NCBI RefSeq assembly: GCF_000695625.1
Contig: NZ_JMQI01000021.1
Coordinates: 1-64,000, forward strand
Source of the DNA: Amycolatopsis rifamycinica
GTDB lineage: Bacteria; Actinomycetota; Actinomycetes; Mycobacteriales; Pseudonocardiaceae
Length of the DNA stretch: 64,000 nucleotides
Direction: 5' to 3'
Below, in pieces: positions 33,356 through 41,489 of the stretch. The position numbers and the translations under genes were made by a program. Under the pieces are notes generated by a model, which did not search any database, had not been told where the DNA came from, and was given only the letters and a program-made list of their open reading frames with translations. Each line of letters begins with the position of its first letter. The stretch's first letter is position 1.

Positions 33356-33817
33356 TCATCGCGCCTGCGCGGCGGCCCGGTTGACCGCCCGGGCGGCGAC
33401 GATGCCGAGCACCAGCCCGGCGACCGCGGTCAGCCCGTGCAGCCAGTTGTCCGCCCAGTTCAGGTTGATCGGGTCCTCGGGGTTGACCAACGCGGTCGCC
33501 AGGATGCCGTACGCGGTCATCCCGGTGAAGCCGACGAACAGCACCCAGCAGTAGATGATCGCGCCCGTGCGCCGGGTCGCGGCGAGCAGCCCGAGCACGC
33601 CGACCGCCGCGTGGACCAGGTTGAGCAGCGGGGTCACGCTGAAGATCCAGACGGCGCGGCTGGTCTCGTGGCCGACCGCGGCGGTCTCCGGGGTCAGGAA
33701 CCCGGCGATCCCGAGGGCCAGGTAGAGCAGCCCGAGGACGGCGACGACCGGGCGGAGCCAGGACGCCCCGGCGCGGGTGCGGGTTCCGGTGGAAGAGCCG
33801 GATTCTGCGGAAGACAT
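33356..33817 (-). CDS. DUF4383 membrane protein
   Basis: A 153-aa protein with four hydrophobic helices (about 24-44, 58-80, 86-108 and 120-145) and the LNWADNWLHGLTAVAGLVLG segment typical of DUF4383. Function unknown; such proteins are common in actinobacteria near stress genes. AAGGAG eight bases before the ATG fixes the start. Confidence 0.88.
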   Translation of the reverse strand: MSSAESGSSTGTRTRAGASWLRPVVAVLGLLYLALGIAGFLTPETAAVGHETSRAVWIFSVTPLLNLVHAAVGVLGLLAATRRTGAIIYCWVLFVGFTGMTAYGILATALVNPEDPINLNWADNWLHGLTAVAGLVLGIVAARAVNRAAAQAR

Positions 33818-33970
33818 GGGGTTCTCCTTCCCTCCGCGGCCGGATACCCCGTCGCGCGTGCGGAAAACGGACAAGTGGAAGGGGCCGGACGGCGAGCTGG
33901 GGGATCCGCCGTCCGGCCCACGGCCGGGGCCCGCGCCGGTCCCTGCAGCCAGGACGCGGGCCCCTGGTCT

Positions 33971-34795
33971 TTAGGGGGAGCGCCAGTCGTGACCGCGGTA
34001 GGCGGTCCCGTGCTGGGCCCCCATCAGCAGCAGCCCGCCGTCGACGACGAGCGACGTGCCGGTGATGTAGCCGGCCGCCGGGGTCGCCAGGAACGCGACG
34101 GCGGCCGCCACCTCGGCCGCGTGGCCGGGGCGGCCGAGCGGGATGCCCGGCCGGTCCTGCTCGCGCGGGTCGGCGTCGGTCTGGCCCGTCATCGGCGTCG
34201 AGATCTCGCCGGGGGCCACCGAATTGACGGTGATGCCGTGCTGGGCCAGCTCCAGCGCGAGCACCTGGGTCAGGGCGCCCGCGCCGGCCTTCGCGGCGCA
34301 GTAGGGCGCGGCACCGACGCGGGGCACGTGCTCGTGGACGCTGGTGATGGTGATGATCCGGCCGCCGTGCCCGGCGTCGATCATGTGCCGGGCGGCGCGT
34401 TGCGAAAGCAGGAAGACGCCGTCGAGGTCGACGTCGAGGACCTGGCGCCACTTCTCGTAGTCCAGGTCCACGGCGAGCTCGCTGCTGCCGGTGCCGGAGC
34501 AGTTGACCAGGACGTCGATGCCACCGAGGTCTTCGGCGAACGCGTCGACGACGTCGGCGGCGCCGGGCAGCTCGGTCAGGTCGAGCCGCCGGACGTGCGC
34601 GGTCACCCCGTGCGAACGGGCCTCGGCGGCCGTTTCCTCCGCGCCATCGGCGTCCGAGTGGTAGGTGATGCCGACGTCCAGGCCACCGCCGGCGAGGGCG
34701 GCGACGACCGCCCGGCCGATGCCGGAGTCGGCACCGGTGACGACGGCGCGCCTCGGCGTGGCGGCTTCGGCGGGCAGCGGGGCCGGGAGCGACAC
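33971..34795 (-). CDS. Short-chain dehydrogenase/reductase
   Basis: A 274-aa classical SDR: cofactor loop TGADSGIG (about 20-27), an NCSG in place of NNAG, catalytic TSV...YCAAK, and a C-terminal GYITGTSLVVDGG typical of 3-oxoacyl-reductase-like or glucose-dehydrogenase-like members. The substrate is unknown. GTG is chosen because AAAGGAG precedes it. Confidence 0.9.
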   Translation of the reverse strand: MSLPAPLPAEAATPRRAVVTGADSGIGRAVVAALAGGGLDVGITYHSDADGAEETAAEARSHGVTAHVRRLDLTELPGAADVVDAFAEDLGGIDVLVNCSGTGSSELAVDLDYEKWRQVLDVDLDGVFLLSQRAARHMIDAGHGGRIITITSVHEHVPRVGAAPYCAAKAGAGALTQVLALELAQHGITVNSVAPGEISTPMTGQTDADPREQDRPGIPLGRPGHAAEVAAAVAFLATPAAGYITGTSLVVDGGLLLMGAQHGTAYRGHDWRSP

Positions 34796-34837
34796 GGGCG
34801 TCTCCTTTCGTCCCCGGTCGGCTACCACCCCCGCCCG

Positions 34838-35123
34838 GGACTAAACGCGGCGGCCGGGCGGCTGCTGCTGATCGACATCGGCGGCGGGTCGATGGAGCTG
34901 GTGCTCGGCCGGGGGCCGGTGCGGTGGCCGCGGAAGTGACGTTGTCGGCCTTGGACGTCCCGCGCGTCGAGGTCGGCCCGGGGGCGTTGCGGAGGGGATC
35001 CTGCTGCGGCACCTGGAACAGCTCGCCGAATCGACGCCGTTGCCGCTGCGACCGTTGACGCGCCACCCGGACGCCGCGGTGCGCCACCTTCACCCGGCGG
35101 GGGAGCAGCCGGTGCCGTCCTGA
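34838..35123 (+). pseudogene. Ppx/GppA exopolyphosphatase remnant
   Basis: The frame beginning near 34838 reads RLLLIDIGGGSMELVLGRG, the Ppx/GppA phosphate-binding DIGGGSxE motif. Further on, VEVGPGALR joins GILLRHLEQLAESTPLPL in another frame, the C-terminal part of the same family, after one missing base near 34995. The N-terminal half and most of the middle are gone, so this is a decayed fragment of about 90 codons. It occupies most of the 388-bp gene-free gap 34796-35183. Confidence 0.75.
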
Positions 35124-35183
35124 GCGTGTGTCGGGCGGCGGCCGGGGTAATCGCGCGGTTCCCCGAACGGAAGGAGAGCTCCC

Positions 35184-35372
35184 GTGAGCAAGCCGAACCC
35201 GATCGAACTGCAGAAGTACCTGTCCGGCGTCGACTACCCGGCCAAGCGTGACGACCTGGTGCAGGCGGCCGAGAAGAACGGTGCCGACTCGGACACGTTG
35301 GACATCGTGCGCGGCCTGCCTGACCGGACCTACGAGGGGCCGAGCGGCGTGAGCAAGGAGATCGGCGGCTGA
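35184..35372 (+). CDS. DUF2795 protein
   Basis: A 62-aa protein (NPIELQKYLSGVDYPAKRDD, LPDRTYEGPSGVSKEIG) matching the small actinobacterial DUF2795 family of unknown function. The pattern of YL..VDYPA..DLV..A is intact. GGAAGGAGAG precedes the GTG start. Confidence 0.9.
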   Translation: MSKPNPIELQKYLSGVDYPAKRDDLVQAAEKNGADSDTLDIVRGLPDRTYEGPSGVSKEIGG

Positions 35373-35378
35373 CGATCC

Positions 35379-35404
35379 CGCGGCCCGGGCGCGCCCGGGC
35401 CGCG
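35379..35404. terminator. 26-bp perfect palindrome terminator
   Basis: A fully self-complementary 26-bp GC block (core GGCCCGGGCGCGCCCGGGCC) lies six bases after the DUF2795 stop and two bases before the stop of the convergent GT9 gene. Confidence 0.65.
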
Positions 35405-35405
35405 C

Positions 35406-36452
35406 TCAGCCCGAGGTCAGTTCGGCGGTCTCCGGCAGGACGGCACCCGGCTGCGCCAGGGCCGTCACCGCGCGGCAGACGTCGGCGGGGTCGATCGTCT
35501 CGAGGCAGGGGTGGCCGGGGACCGGGCAAGTCCGCGCGCGAGTGGCGCGGCAGGGCGCGTGCTGGTCGCCGAGCACCACCGTGGGGACGCCGTAGGGCGC
35601 CCACCGCTCCTGCGGCACGACCGGCGCGAACAGCGACACCACCGGGGTGCCCGCCGCCGCGGCGAGGTGGGCGGGGCCCGTGTTGGGCGCCACCACGACC
35701 CGGGCGCCCGACAGGATCGCCGCCAGCTCCGCCAGGGACGTCCGGCCGCCGAGGTCCACTCCCGACGTCCCGGCCACCTCCCGGGTCAGCGCGCGCTCCG
35801 CCGGCGCGCCCGTCACCAGCACCCGGTGCCCGTCGGCGGCCAGCGCCCGCACGGTCTCGCGGCTCCACGCCGCCGACGGCTGGCGGGCCGGCACCGACGC
35901 CGCGGGGTGCACCACGACGTACGCGCCGCCGCCCGTCAGCCGGGCCGTGTCCGGCAACGGGCGCCGCAGCGCCAAGGCGCCGTGGTCGTCCGGCGGGAGC
36001 GCGTAGCCCGCCGCTTCGGCGAGCGACAGCATGCGGACCGGCTCCGGCGGATCGCCGTCGACGCGGTGGCGCAGGTCGAGCAGGCTGCCCGGGTAGTCCT
36101 CGGAGATCGCGCCGATCCACGGCACCCCGGCCTGGCGCAGCAGCAGCGCCAGTGGCAGCGGGGACTGGTGGAACGACGTCAGGATCAGCGCGCGGTCGAA
36201 CGCCCGCGCGCGGATCAGCGCGACGAACTCGCCGGTGTCCTCGGCGGTCACCGGCGGCGGCTCGGGGTCGATCCACGGCGCGGTCCAGGTGAGCAGGTCG
36301 CTCACGCCGGGCAGCAGTTCGCCGGCGGCGCGGCCGTGCGGTCCGGTCAGCAGCGTCACGTGCGCCCCGGACGCCGCGACCGCGCGGACGCAGGGTCCGG
36401 CGAGCAGGACGTCCCCGAGGTTGTCCTGGCGGGCGACGAGCACCCGGGTCAT
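35406..36452 (-). CDS. Glycosyltransferase family 9 (heptosyltransferase-like)
   Basis: A 348-aa GT-B enzyme of family 9: N-terminal RVLVARQDNLGDVLLAGPCV and C-terminal VVVAPNTGPAHLAAAAGTPVVSLF, the nucleotide-sugar site of ADP-heptosyltransferases. It overlaps the GT2-GmhB fusion gene by 4 bp. With gmhA and hldE nearby, ADP-heptose is the likely donor, which is an inference. Confidence 0.9.
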   Translation of the reverse strand: MTRVLVARQDNLGDVLLAGPCVRAVAASGAHVTLLTGPHGRAAGELLPGVSDLLTWTAPWIDPEPPPVTAEDTGEFVALIRARAFDRALILTSFHQSPLPLALLLRQAGVPWIGAISEDYPGSLLDLRHRVDGDPPEPVRMLSLAEAAGYALPPDDHGALALRRPLPDTARLTGGGAYVVVHPAASVPARQPSAAWSRETVRALAADGHRVLVTGAPAERALTREVAGTSGVDLGGRTSLAELAAILSGARVVVAPNTGPAHLAAAAGTPVVSLFAPVVPQERWAPYGVPTVVLGDQHAPCRATRARTCPVPGHPCLETIDPADVCRAVTALAQPGAVLPETAELTSG

Positions 36453-37927
36453 CCGGCGACCCCGGCGACGCGCAGCGCCTCGGACAGGTCCCGCGCGACG
36501 GCGGCGTGCTGCCGGGCCCGGGCGATTTCCGGTTCGAGCGTGCGGTGCGTCGGCACCAGCACCGCACGGGCGCCGGCCGCCAGCGCGGCGTCGACGTCGG
36601 CGCCGGTGTCGCCGATGACCACACAGGACGCGGGGTCGACGCCGAGCTCCGCGGCGGCGCGCAACACCATGCCCGGGGCGGGTTTCCGGCACGCGCAGCC
36701 GTCGCCGTCGTCGTGGACGCAGACCTGCCAGGTGCCGAACGGGCCGAAGAGCTCCTTGACGCGGGCGTTCACCGCGTCGAGCTGTTCGCGCGTGATCAGT
36801 CCTTTCGCGACACCGGACTGATTGCTCACCACCCCGACCGGGATTCCGCGCTCCCGCAGCCCGTTGACGAGCTCGACCGCGCCGGGCACCGGGCGGACAC
36901 CGTCCGGGTCGTTGAGGTAGGGAACGTCGACGATCAGCGTGTCGTCCCGGTCGAACAGCACCGCCACCGGGGGCCGGGGCCGCCGCGCGGCGATCTCCCC
37001 GCGCAGCCGGTGGTAGCACGCGGCGGGCGGGATGAGGGCGCTGGTGACGACCATGCGCGCCACTTCGCCGGGGGTCCGCGGGCCCGGCAGGATCCGCCGG
37101 GTGGCGAACTCCGCCGTCAGCCCGGCCCAGACGCCGGCCGCCAGCAGCGCCTTCCCGCGCTGCCGCAGCACCGGCAGCGTCAGCGCGGCCAGACCGGCCA
37201 CTGTGGACAGTGCGTGCAGGCCGAGCCTGCCGGACCCGGCGCCGGTGCGCTGCCGCCAGAGCACGCCGTGCTTGGCGCGCATCAACGCGTTGTCGGCGTT
37301 GCCGCGCTGGGCTTTCAGGCTGTAGAAGAACCCGGCCCGCCGGGCGGGGTGCGTGGTCAGCCGCTCGCCCTGGTCGATCCGGTGCCCGGCTTCGGCGACG
37401 CGCAGGGCGAGATCGGAGTCTTCGCGGAACGCGCGCGGGAACCGCTCGTCGAAGCCACCCACCTCGACGAGCGCGCGGCGGCGGTAGGCCATGTCCGCGG
37501 TGATCCACCGCGCCCGCTCGAGGCCCGCGGTGCCGCGTTCGTCGTCGGTGGGCCGCCGGTCGGCGGGCAGCGGGACGGTGATCCGGCCCTGGGACGCGGC
37601 CACGTCCGGCGGCAGCGAGCCGAGGTCGGCTTCGAGCTGCCGCGCCCAGTCGGGGGCGAGCACGACGTCGTCGTCGACGAACGCGATCCATTCGCTCCGC
37701 GCGGTGCGCCAGCCGAGGTTGCGTGCCGCCGCCGGCCCGCGCCCGCCGGAGCGGAGCACGCGCACGCCCTCGGGAACGTCCAGCTCGGACCCGCCGGGGC
37801 GGTCGTCGACGACGAGGATCTCCGCCGGCCGCGGATCGGGCCCGCCGAGAAGGGTGAGCAGCAGTGGCCGAAGCGTCTCCCGGCCCGTCGTGGGGATCAC
37901 CACGGTGTAGTCGAGCGAAGCAGTCAC
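36449..37927 (-). CDS. GT2 glycosyltransferase fused to GmhB-like HAD phosphatase
   Basis: A 492-aa two-domain protein. Residues 5-230 are a GT2 domain with VDDDVVL (84-90) and REDSDLALRV (168-177). Residues about 240-310 hold two hydrophobic stretches. Residues 320-480 are a HAD-IIIA phosphatase with nucleophile FDRDDT (Asp326, Asp328), SNQSG (368-372), the zinc set Cys403/His405/Cys411/Cys413 and RKPAPGM. Those zinc ligands point to GmhB, which dephosphorylates heptose-1,7-bisphosphate between the two HldE steps. This supplies the GmhB missing from the gmhA-hldE operon. GTG start; divergent from the aldehyde dehydrogenase gene. Confidence 0.9.
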   Translation of the reverse strand: MTASLDYTVVIPTTGRETLRPLLLTLLGGPDPRPAEILVVDDRPGGSELDVPEGVRVLRSGGRGPAAARNLGWRTARSEWIAFVDDDVVLAPDWARQLEADLGSLPPDVAASQGRITVPLPADRRPTDDERGTAGLERARWITADMAYRRRALVEVGGFDERFPRAFREDSDLALRVAEAGHRIDQGERLTTHPARRAGFFYSLKAQRGNADNALMRAKHGVLWRQRTGAGSGRLGLHALSTVAGLAALTLPVLRQRGKALLAAGVWAGLTAEFATRRILPGPRTPGEVARMVVTSALIPPAACYHRLRGEIAARRPRPPVAVLFDRDDTLIVDVPYLNDPDGVRPVPGAVELVNGLRERGIPVGVVSNQSGVAKGLITREQLDAVNARVKELFGPFGTWQVCVHDDGDGCACRKPAPGMVLRAAAELGVDPASCVVIGDTGADVDAALAAGARAVLVPTHRTLEPEIARARQHAAVARDLSEALRVAGVAG

Positions 37928-38017
37928 CGGACCCGGGTACCCCGGGCGGCGGTGATCAAACGGCGTGTCGAAGGCCCCGCACCCGGGTAACCGGCGGGCG
38001 ACGAGAAGGAGGTGCGG

Positions 38018-39367
38018 ATGACCGCGGGAACGATCGAAATCCGGAACCCGGCCGACGGCAGCGTGGTGGGCACTGTGCCGACCGCGGGCGAAGACGAGAT
38101 CGACGCGGCGCTCACGCTGGCTCGCGAGACCCGGGTGCCGTGGGCGCGGACCTCGGCCGCCGAGCGCGGGGCGCTGCTGCACACCGCGGCCGAACGGCTG
38201 CGGGCGCACGCCGACGAGCTGGCGAAGGCGAACGAGGCGGAAACGGGCAAGCCCCGTGACGAAGCCCGCGAAGGCGTGCTCGCCGGGGCGGGCACCCTGG
38301 ACCAGTACGCCGAACTCGGCCCGGTCCACCGCGGCCGCAGCCTGCTCGGCGACATCGGCGCGACGGACCTGATGGTGCCCGAACCGCACGGCGTCGTCGT
38401 CGCGCTCACGCCGTGGAACGACCCGGTCGCGGTCGCCTGCGGGCTCATCGGCGCGGCGCTGGCCACCGGCAACACGGTGGTGCACAAGCCGAGCGAGCGC
38501 GCGCCGCACACCGGGCAGCTGCTCGGGGAGGTGCTCGGCGGCGTGTTCCCCGCCGGCGTGCTGCAGACGCTGCACGGCGACGGCGGGGTCGGCGCACTCC
38601 TGACGATGCGCGACGACGTCGACGTCATCGCGCACGTCGGCAGCACCGCGACGGGCCGGTCGATCGCGGCGAGCGCGGCCGCGACGGGCGCGAAGACGTT
38701 GCTGGAGAACGGCGGCAACGACCCGCTGGTGATCGACTCCGACGTCGACCCGGTGTGGGCGGCCGGCCAGGCGGCGCTGGGGGCGTTCGCCAACTCGGGG
38801 CAGATCTGCGTGGCGGTCGAGCGGATCTACGTGTGCTCGGCGATCGCCGAGCCGTTCCTGGCGGCGCTGGTGAAGGAGGCCGAGTCGCGCACGCTCGCCC
38901 CGCTGGTGGACCGGCGCCACCGCGACCACGTGCACGCCCACGTCGAGGACGCGCTCTCGCGCGGCGCCCGGCTGCTGACCGGCGGTGCGGTCCCGGACGG
39001 CCCGGGAGCGCACTACCCGGCGACGGTGCTCACCGGGTGCGCGCCGGACCTGCGGGTGATGACGGAGGAGACGTTCGGCCCGGTGGCCCCGGTCCGGGTG
39101 GTGGAGAGTTTCGACGAAGGCCTGGCCGAAGCCGCGAAGGGCGAGTACGGCCTGGCGGCGACGGTGCTGACGGCTTCGATGACGCACGCCCAGCGGGCGT
39201 GGCGCGAACTCCCGGCGGGAACGGTCAAGGTCAACAACGTGTTCGGCGGCGCCCCGGGCGGCGCGGCCCACCCCCGCGGCCGGAGCGGCAGCGGGTACGG
39301 CTACGGGCCGGAGCTCCTCGACGAGATGACGCAGACGAAGCTCGTGCACATCGCCCCGCCCGCATGA
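38018..39367 (+). CDS. NAD(P)-dependent aldehyde dehydrogenase
   Basis: A 449-aa ALDH with general-base Glu in LLENGGNDPLV and nucleophile Cys in NSGQICVAVER. The cofactor motif VGSTATGRSI is present and the fold is complete although short at the N-terminus. The substrate is unknown; the class resembles benzaldehyde or succinate-semialdehyde dehydrogenases. AAGGAGG lies seven bases before the ATG. It is coupled to a FUSC transporter by a 4-bp overlap, so both may handle an aromatic acid. Confidence 0.93.
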   Translation: MTAGTIEIRNPADGSVVGTVPTAGEDEIDAALTLARETRVPWARTSAAERGALLHTAAERLRAHADELAKANEAETGKPRDEAREGVLAGAGTLDQYAELGPVHRGRSLLGDIGATDLMVPEPHGVVVALTPWNDPVAVACGLIGAALATGNTVVHKPSERAPHTGQLLGEVLGGVFPAGVLQTLHGDGGVGALLTMRDDVDVIAHVGSTATGRSIAASAAATGAKTLLENGGNDPLVIDSDVDPVWAAGQAALGAFANSGQICVAVERIYVCSAIAEPFLAALVKEAESRTLAPLVDRRHRDHVHAHVEDALSRGARLLTGGAVPDGPGAHYPATVLTGCAPDLRVMTEETFGPVAPVRVVESFDEGLAEAAKGEYGLAATVLTASMTHAQRAWRELPAGTVKVNNVFGGAPGGAAHPRGRSGSGYGYGPELLDEMTQTKLVHIAPPA

Positions 39368-40560
39368 CGGAACCGCAGAAAGGCGCCGGGGCACTTTCCC
39401 GTGAAAGTGCCCCGGCGCGCCGGTCCGGGGCCGGCCGGTTCGCGCGCATGCTCGAGCGCGCCGGCTCCTCGCCGGACGACGACGAACGGCAAGACCGCAC
39501 CCCGATCGGGTGGTTCGCCCGCGCCGTGCGCGTCCCCGGGCGGGAACGACGTGCTCTCGTCCAGAGCGCCAAAGCCACGTTCGCCGCCACCGTCGCCTGG
39601 CTGCTCGCCACCCTCGTGCTGCGGCTGCCGCAGCCCTTCCTCGCTCCCTACGCCGCCGTCTTCCTCGTCGAAGCCACCGTCTACCGGTCGCTGCGAGGCT
39701 GGCTCCAGCAGGTCGGCTCGGTGGCCTCCGGGGTCCTCCTCGCCGCCGTCGCGGGGCAGCTCATCCCGTGGCAGGCCGTGGCGCTGGCCGTGGTCGTCTT
39801 CCTCGGGCTGCTCGCCGGGAGCTGGCGGCGGTTCGGGGACGCCGGGGTGTGGGTCGGCGTCACCGGCATGCTCGTCATCTCCTACGGCACCGCCCGTGAG
39901 CCCGTCCTGCTCGGCGACCGGCTCCTGGAAACCGCGCTGGGCGCGGCCATCGGCGTCGCCGTCAACACGCTGATCTTCCCGCCGCTCTACGGGGAACGGC
40001 TGGCCGCGGCGGCCGGGCGGCTGGGGAAGGCGCTGGCCGAACTCCTCGAGTCCCTCTCCGACCTGATCCGGCGGGACGAGCCGCCGGAGGACCTCGACGG
40101 CCTGCTGTCGCAGGCGCGGGACACGCGCAGCCAGGTGCTGGCCGCCGAAGAAGCCGTCGGCCTGACGCGGGAAGGGCGGATGCTGAACCTCCGCCGCGGG
40201 CGCCCGGCCGCCGGGGCGCACCATGAACGTCCCCTCCGGACGTTGATCGGGCTGTGGCCCGCGGTGTCGCAGCTGCTCGCCGCCGTGCGCACGACGGCGG
40301 GCCGCCGCGAGCACCCGTTCGAGTACCCCTGGCCGGACGCGCGGGAATCGCTGGCCGATCTGATGCACCACCTGGCCGGGGCGGTGCAGGCCGTGGCGAT
40401 GGTGGGCGAGCCGGTCGAACTGGACGAATGCCGGGCCCTGCTCCGGAAGCTCGAGGAGCGGCTGGTGACCGCCGAGGAGGACGGCGTCCCCGCCCGGCTG
40501 GGCCTCGGCACGATGACGCTGCCCGCGCGGCTGCTGGTGGAACAGCTGGAAAAGCGGTGA
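39364..40560 (+). CDS. FUSC/aromatic-acid-exporter-family membrane protein
   Basis: A 398-aa protein with N-terminal membrane helices (TFAATVAWLLATLVL, AVFLVEATVYRSLRGW, ALAVVVFLGLLAGSW, LETALGAAIGVAVNTLIFP) and a C-terminal helical cytoplasmic part, as in ArAE/FUSC exporters. The ATG overlaps the aldehyde dehydrogenase stop (ATGA). A palindromic repeat (39383-39418) falls within the first 20 codons, so translation may really begin at ATG 39448 (MLERAGSS). Confidence 0.85.
   Translation: MTEPQKGAGALSRESAPARRSGAGRFARMLERAGSSPDDDERQDRTPIGWFARAVRVPGRERRALVQSAKATFAATVAWLLATLVLRLPQPFLAPYAAVFLVEATVYRSLRGWLQQVGSVASGVLLAAVAGQLIPWQAVALAVVVFLGLLAGSWRRFGDAGVWVGVTGMLVISYGTAREPVLLGDRLLETALGAAIGVAVNTLIFPPLYGERLAAAAGRLGKALAELLESLSDLIRRDEPPEDLDGLLSQARDTRSQVLAAEEAVGLTREGRMLNLRRGRPAAGAHHERPLRTLIGLWPAVSQLLAAVRTTAGRREHPFEYPWPDARESLADLMHHLAGAVQAVAMVGEPVELDECRALLRKLEERLVTAEEDGVPARLGLGTMTLPARLLVEQLEKR
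39383..39418. repeat. Palindromic CACTTTC/GAAAGTG element, copy 1
   Basis: Perfect 16-bp arms around loop CCGT; the core is GCACTTTCCCGTGAAAGTGC. The same core occurs twice near 51.8 kb. Here it lies at the ALDH/FUSC junction, within the annotated FUSC N-terminus. Confidence 0.8.
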
Positions 40561-40562
40561 AA

Positions 40563-40588
40563 GGCCGCCTCCCCGGAGGAAGGCGGCC
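40563..40588 (+). terminator. Stem-loop after FUSC gene
   Basis: GGCCGCCT (40563-40570) pairs with AGGCGGCC (40581-40588) immediately after the FUSC stop. The loop is GC-rich and no long T-run follows. Confidence 0.65.
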
Positions 40589-40604
40589 GTTCACCCACCG
40601 GAAC

Positions 40605-40784
40605 CTACGAAACGGCGATCGAATCGGCTTCCGACCGGTGGCGGCGGCAGGCGGTGCACACCATCGTCTGGCCCAGCAGCGTGCCGTCACCGGACACGAG
40701 CCGGGCGACGTGCAACGTCGGCAGGCCGCATTCCTCGCAGGGGATCGGCTTGCTGTCGCGGCTGATCATGACTCGGTTCGGCAC
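40605..40784 (-). CDS. Small zinc-ribbon-like protein
   Basis: A 59-aa protein starting VPNRVMISRDSK, with two CxxC pairs (PCEECGLP and VCTACRRH) that could bind one zinc ion. It resembles short actinobacterial zinc-ribbon proteins. The GTG start follows AGGGGG at a normal distance. It lies 99 bp downstream of the flavodoxin-fold gene. Function unknown. Confidence 0.7.
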   Translation of the reverse strand: MPNRVMISRDSKPIPCEECGLPTLHVARLVSGDGTLLGQTMVCTACRRHRSEADSIAVS

Positions 40785-40883
40785 GGTGGAGCCCCCTGAC
40801 GCGCGGTTGGAAGGTCCCGGTGGGTTACCCCCGTGTTCTGCGCCACACTCGTCCGGCGCAGTGACGTCACTCGAACGGCGTAA

Positions 40884-41489
40884 TCACTGGGCGGGGTACC
40901 GGTGCTCGCCGAGCACGGTCGCCAGGTGGACGGCGTTGCGGACCAAGGTCGCGTTCGTCGAGGCCACAGCCTCGGGTGTCTCGTCGAGGTCCTGGTAGTC
41001 GCCGCCCTGCATGGCCTCGCCGTTCCAGTACGTCGCGCCCTGGGCCGGCACGGTGAAGCCGACGTCGTTCAGCGCCTGGAACAGGTCCGCGATGATCTTG
41101 TGGGCGCCGTCCTCGTTGCCGACGACCGCCGCCACCGCCACCTTGCCGAACATCGCCGGGCGGCCTTCGTCGTCCGTTTCGGACAGCTCGGCGTCCAGGC
41201 GTTCCAGGACCCGCTGCGCGACGCTCGACATGTGCCCGACCCACGTCGGGGTGGCGATCAGCAGGATGTCGGCGTCGGCGATCTTCCGCCGGATGCCGGG
41301 CCACGCGTCGCCGTCGCCCATGTCGGCCTCGACGCCCGGGCGGACGTCGTGGTCGACCACGCGGACCAGCTCGCCGGTGGCGCCGCGTTCGGCGAACAGG
41401 TCGAGCAGCTGCCGCGCGATGAGGTCGCTGCTCGACTTCGCCGGAGACGGCTTGAGCGTGCAGGTCAGCGCGAGGACGCGCAGGGTCAT
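40884..41489 (-). CDS. Flavodoxin-fold NAD(P)H-dependent oxidoreductase
   Basis: A 201-aa FMN-reductase/flavodoxin-fold protein: TCTLKPSPAKSSSDLIARQL forms the N-terminal phosphate loop, DILLIATPTWVGHMSSVAQR (about 73-92) the second FMN contact, and AVVGNEDGAHKI the third. A quinone or flavin reductase role is likely. GGAGG fixes the ATG, which overlaps the ugd stop by 4 bp. Confidence 0.88.
   Translation of the reverse strand: MTLRVLALTCTLKPSPAKSSSDLIARQLLDLFAERGATGELVRVVDHDVRPGVEADMGDGDAWPGIRRKIADADILLIATPTWVGHMSSVAQRVLERLDAELSETDDEGRPAMFGKVAVAAVVGNEDGAHKIIADLFQALNDVGFTVPAQGATYWNGEAMQGGDYQDLDETPEAVASTNATLVRNAVHLATVLGEHRYPAQ

Noticed and set aside
40861..40870. GTGACGTCAC palindrome as an operator
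   Set aside because: A 10-bp palindrome between two genes of the same strand, short and without a matching promoter; likely chance.
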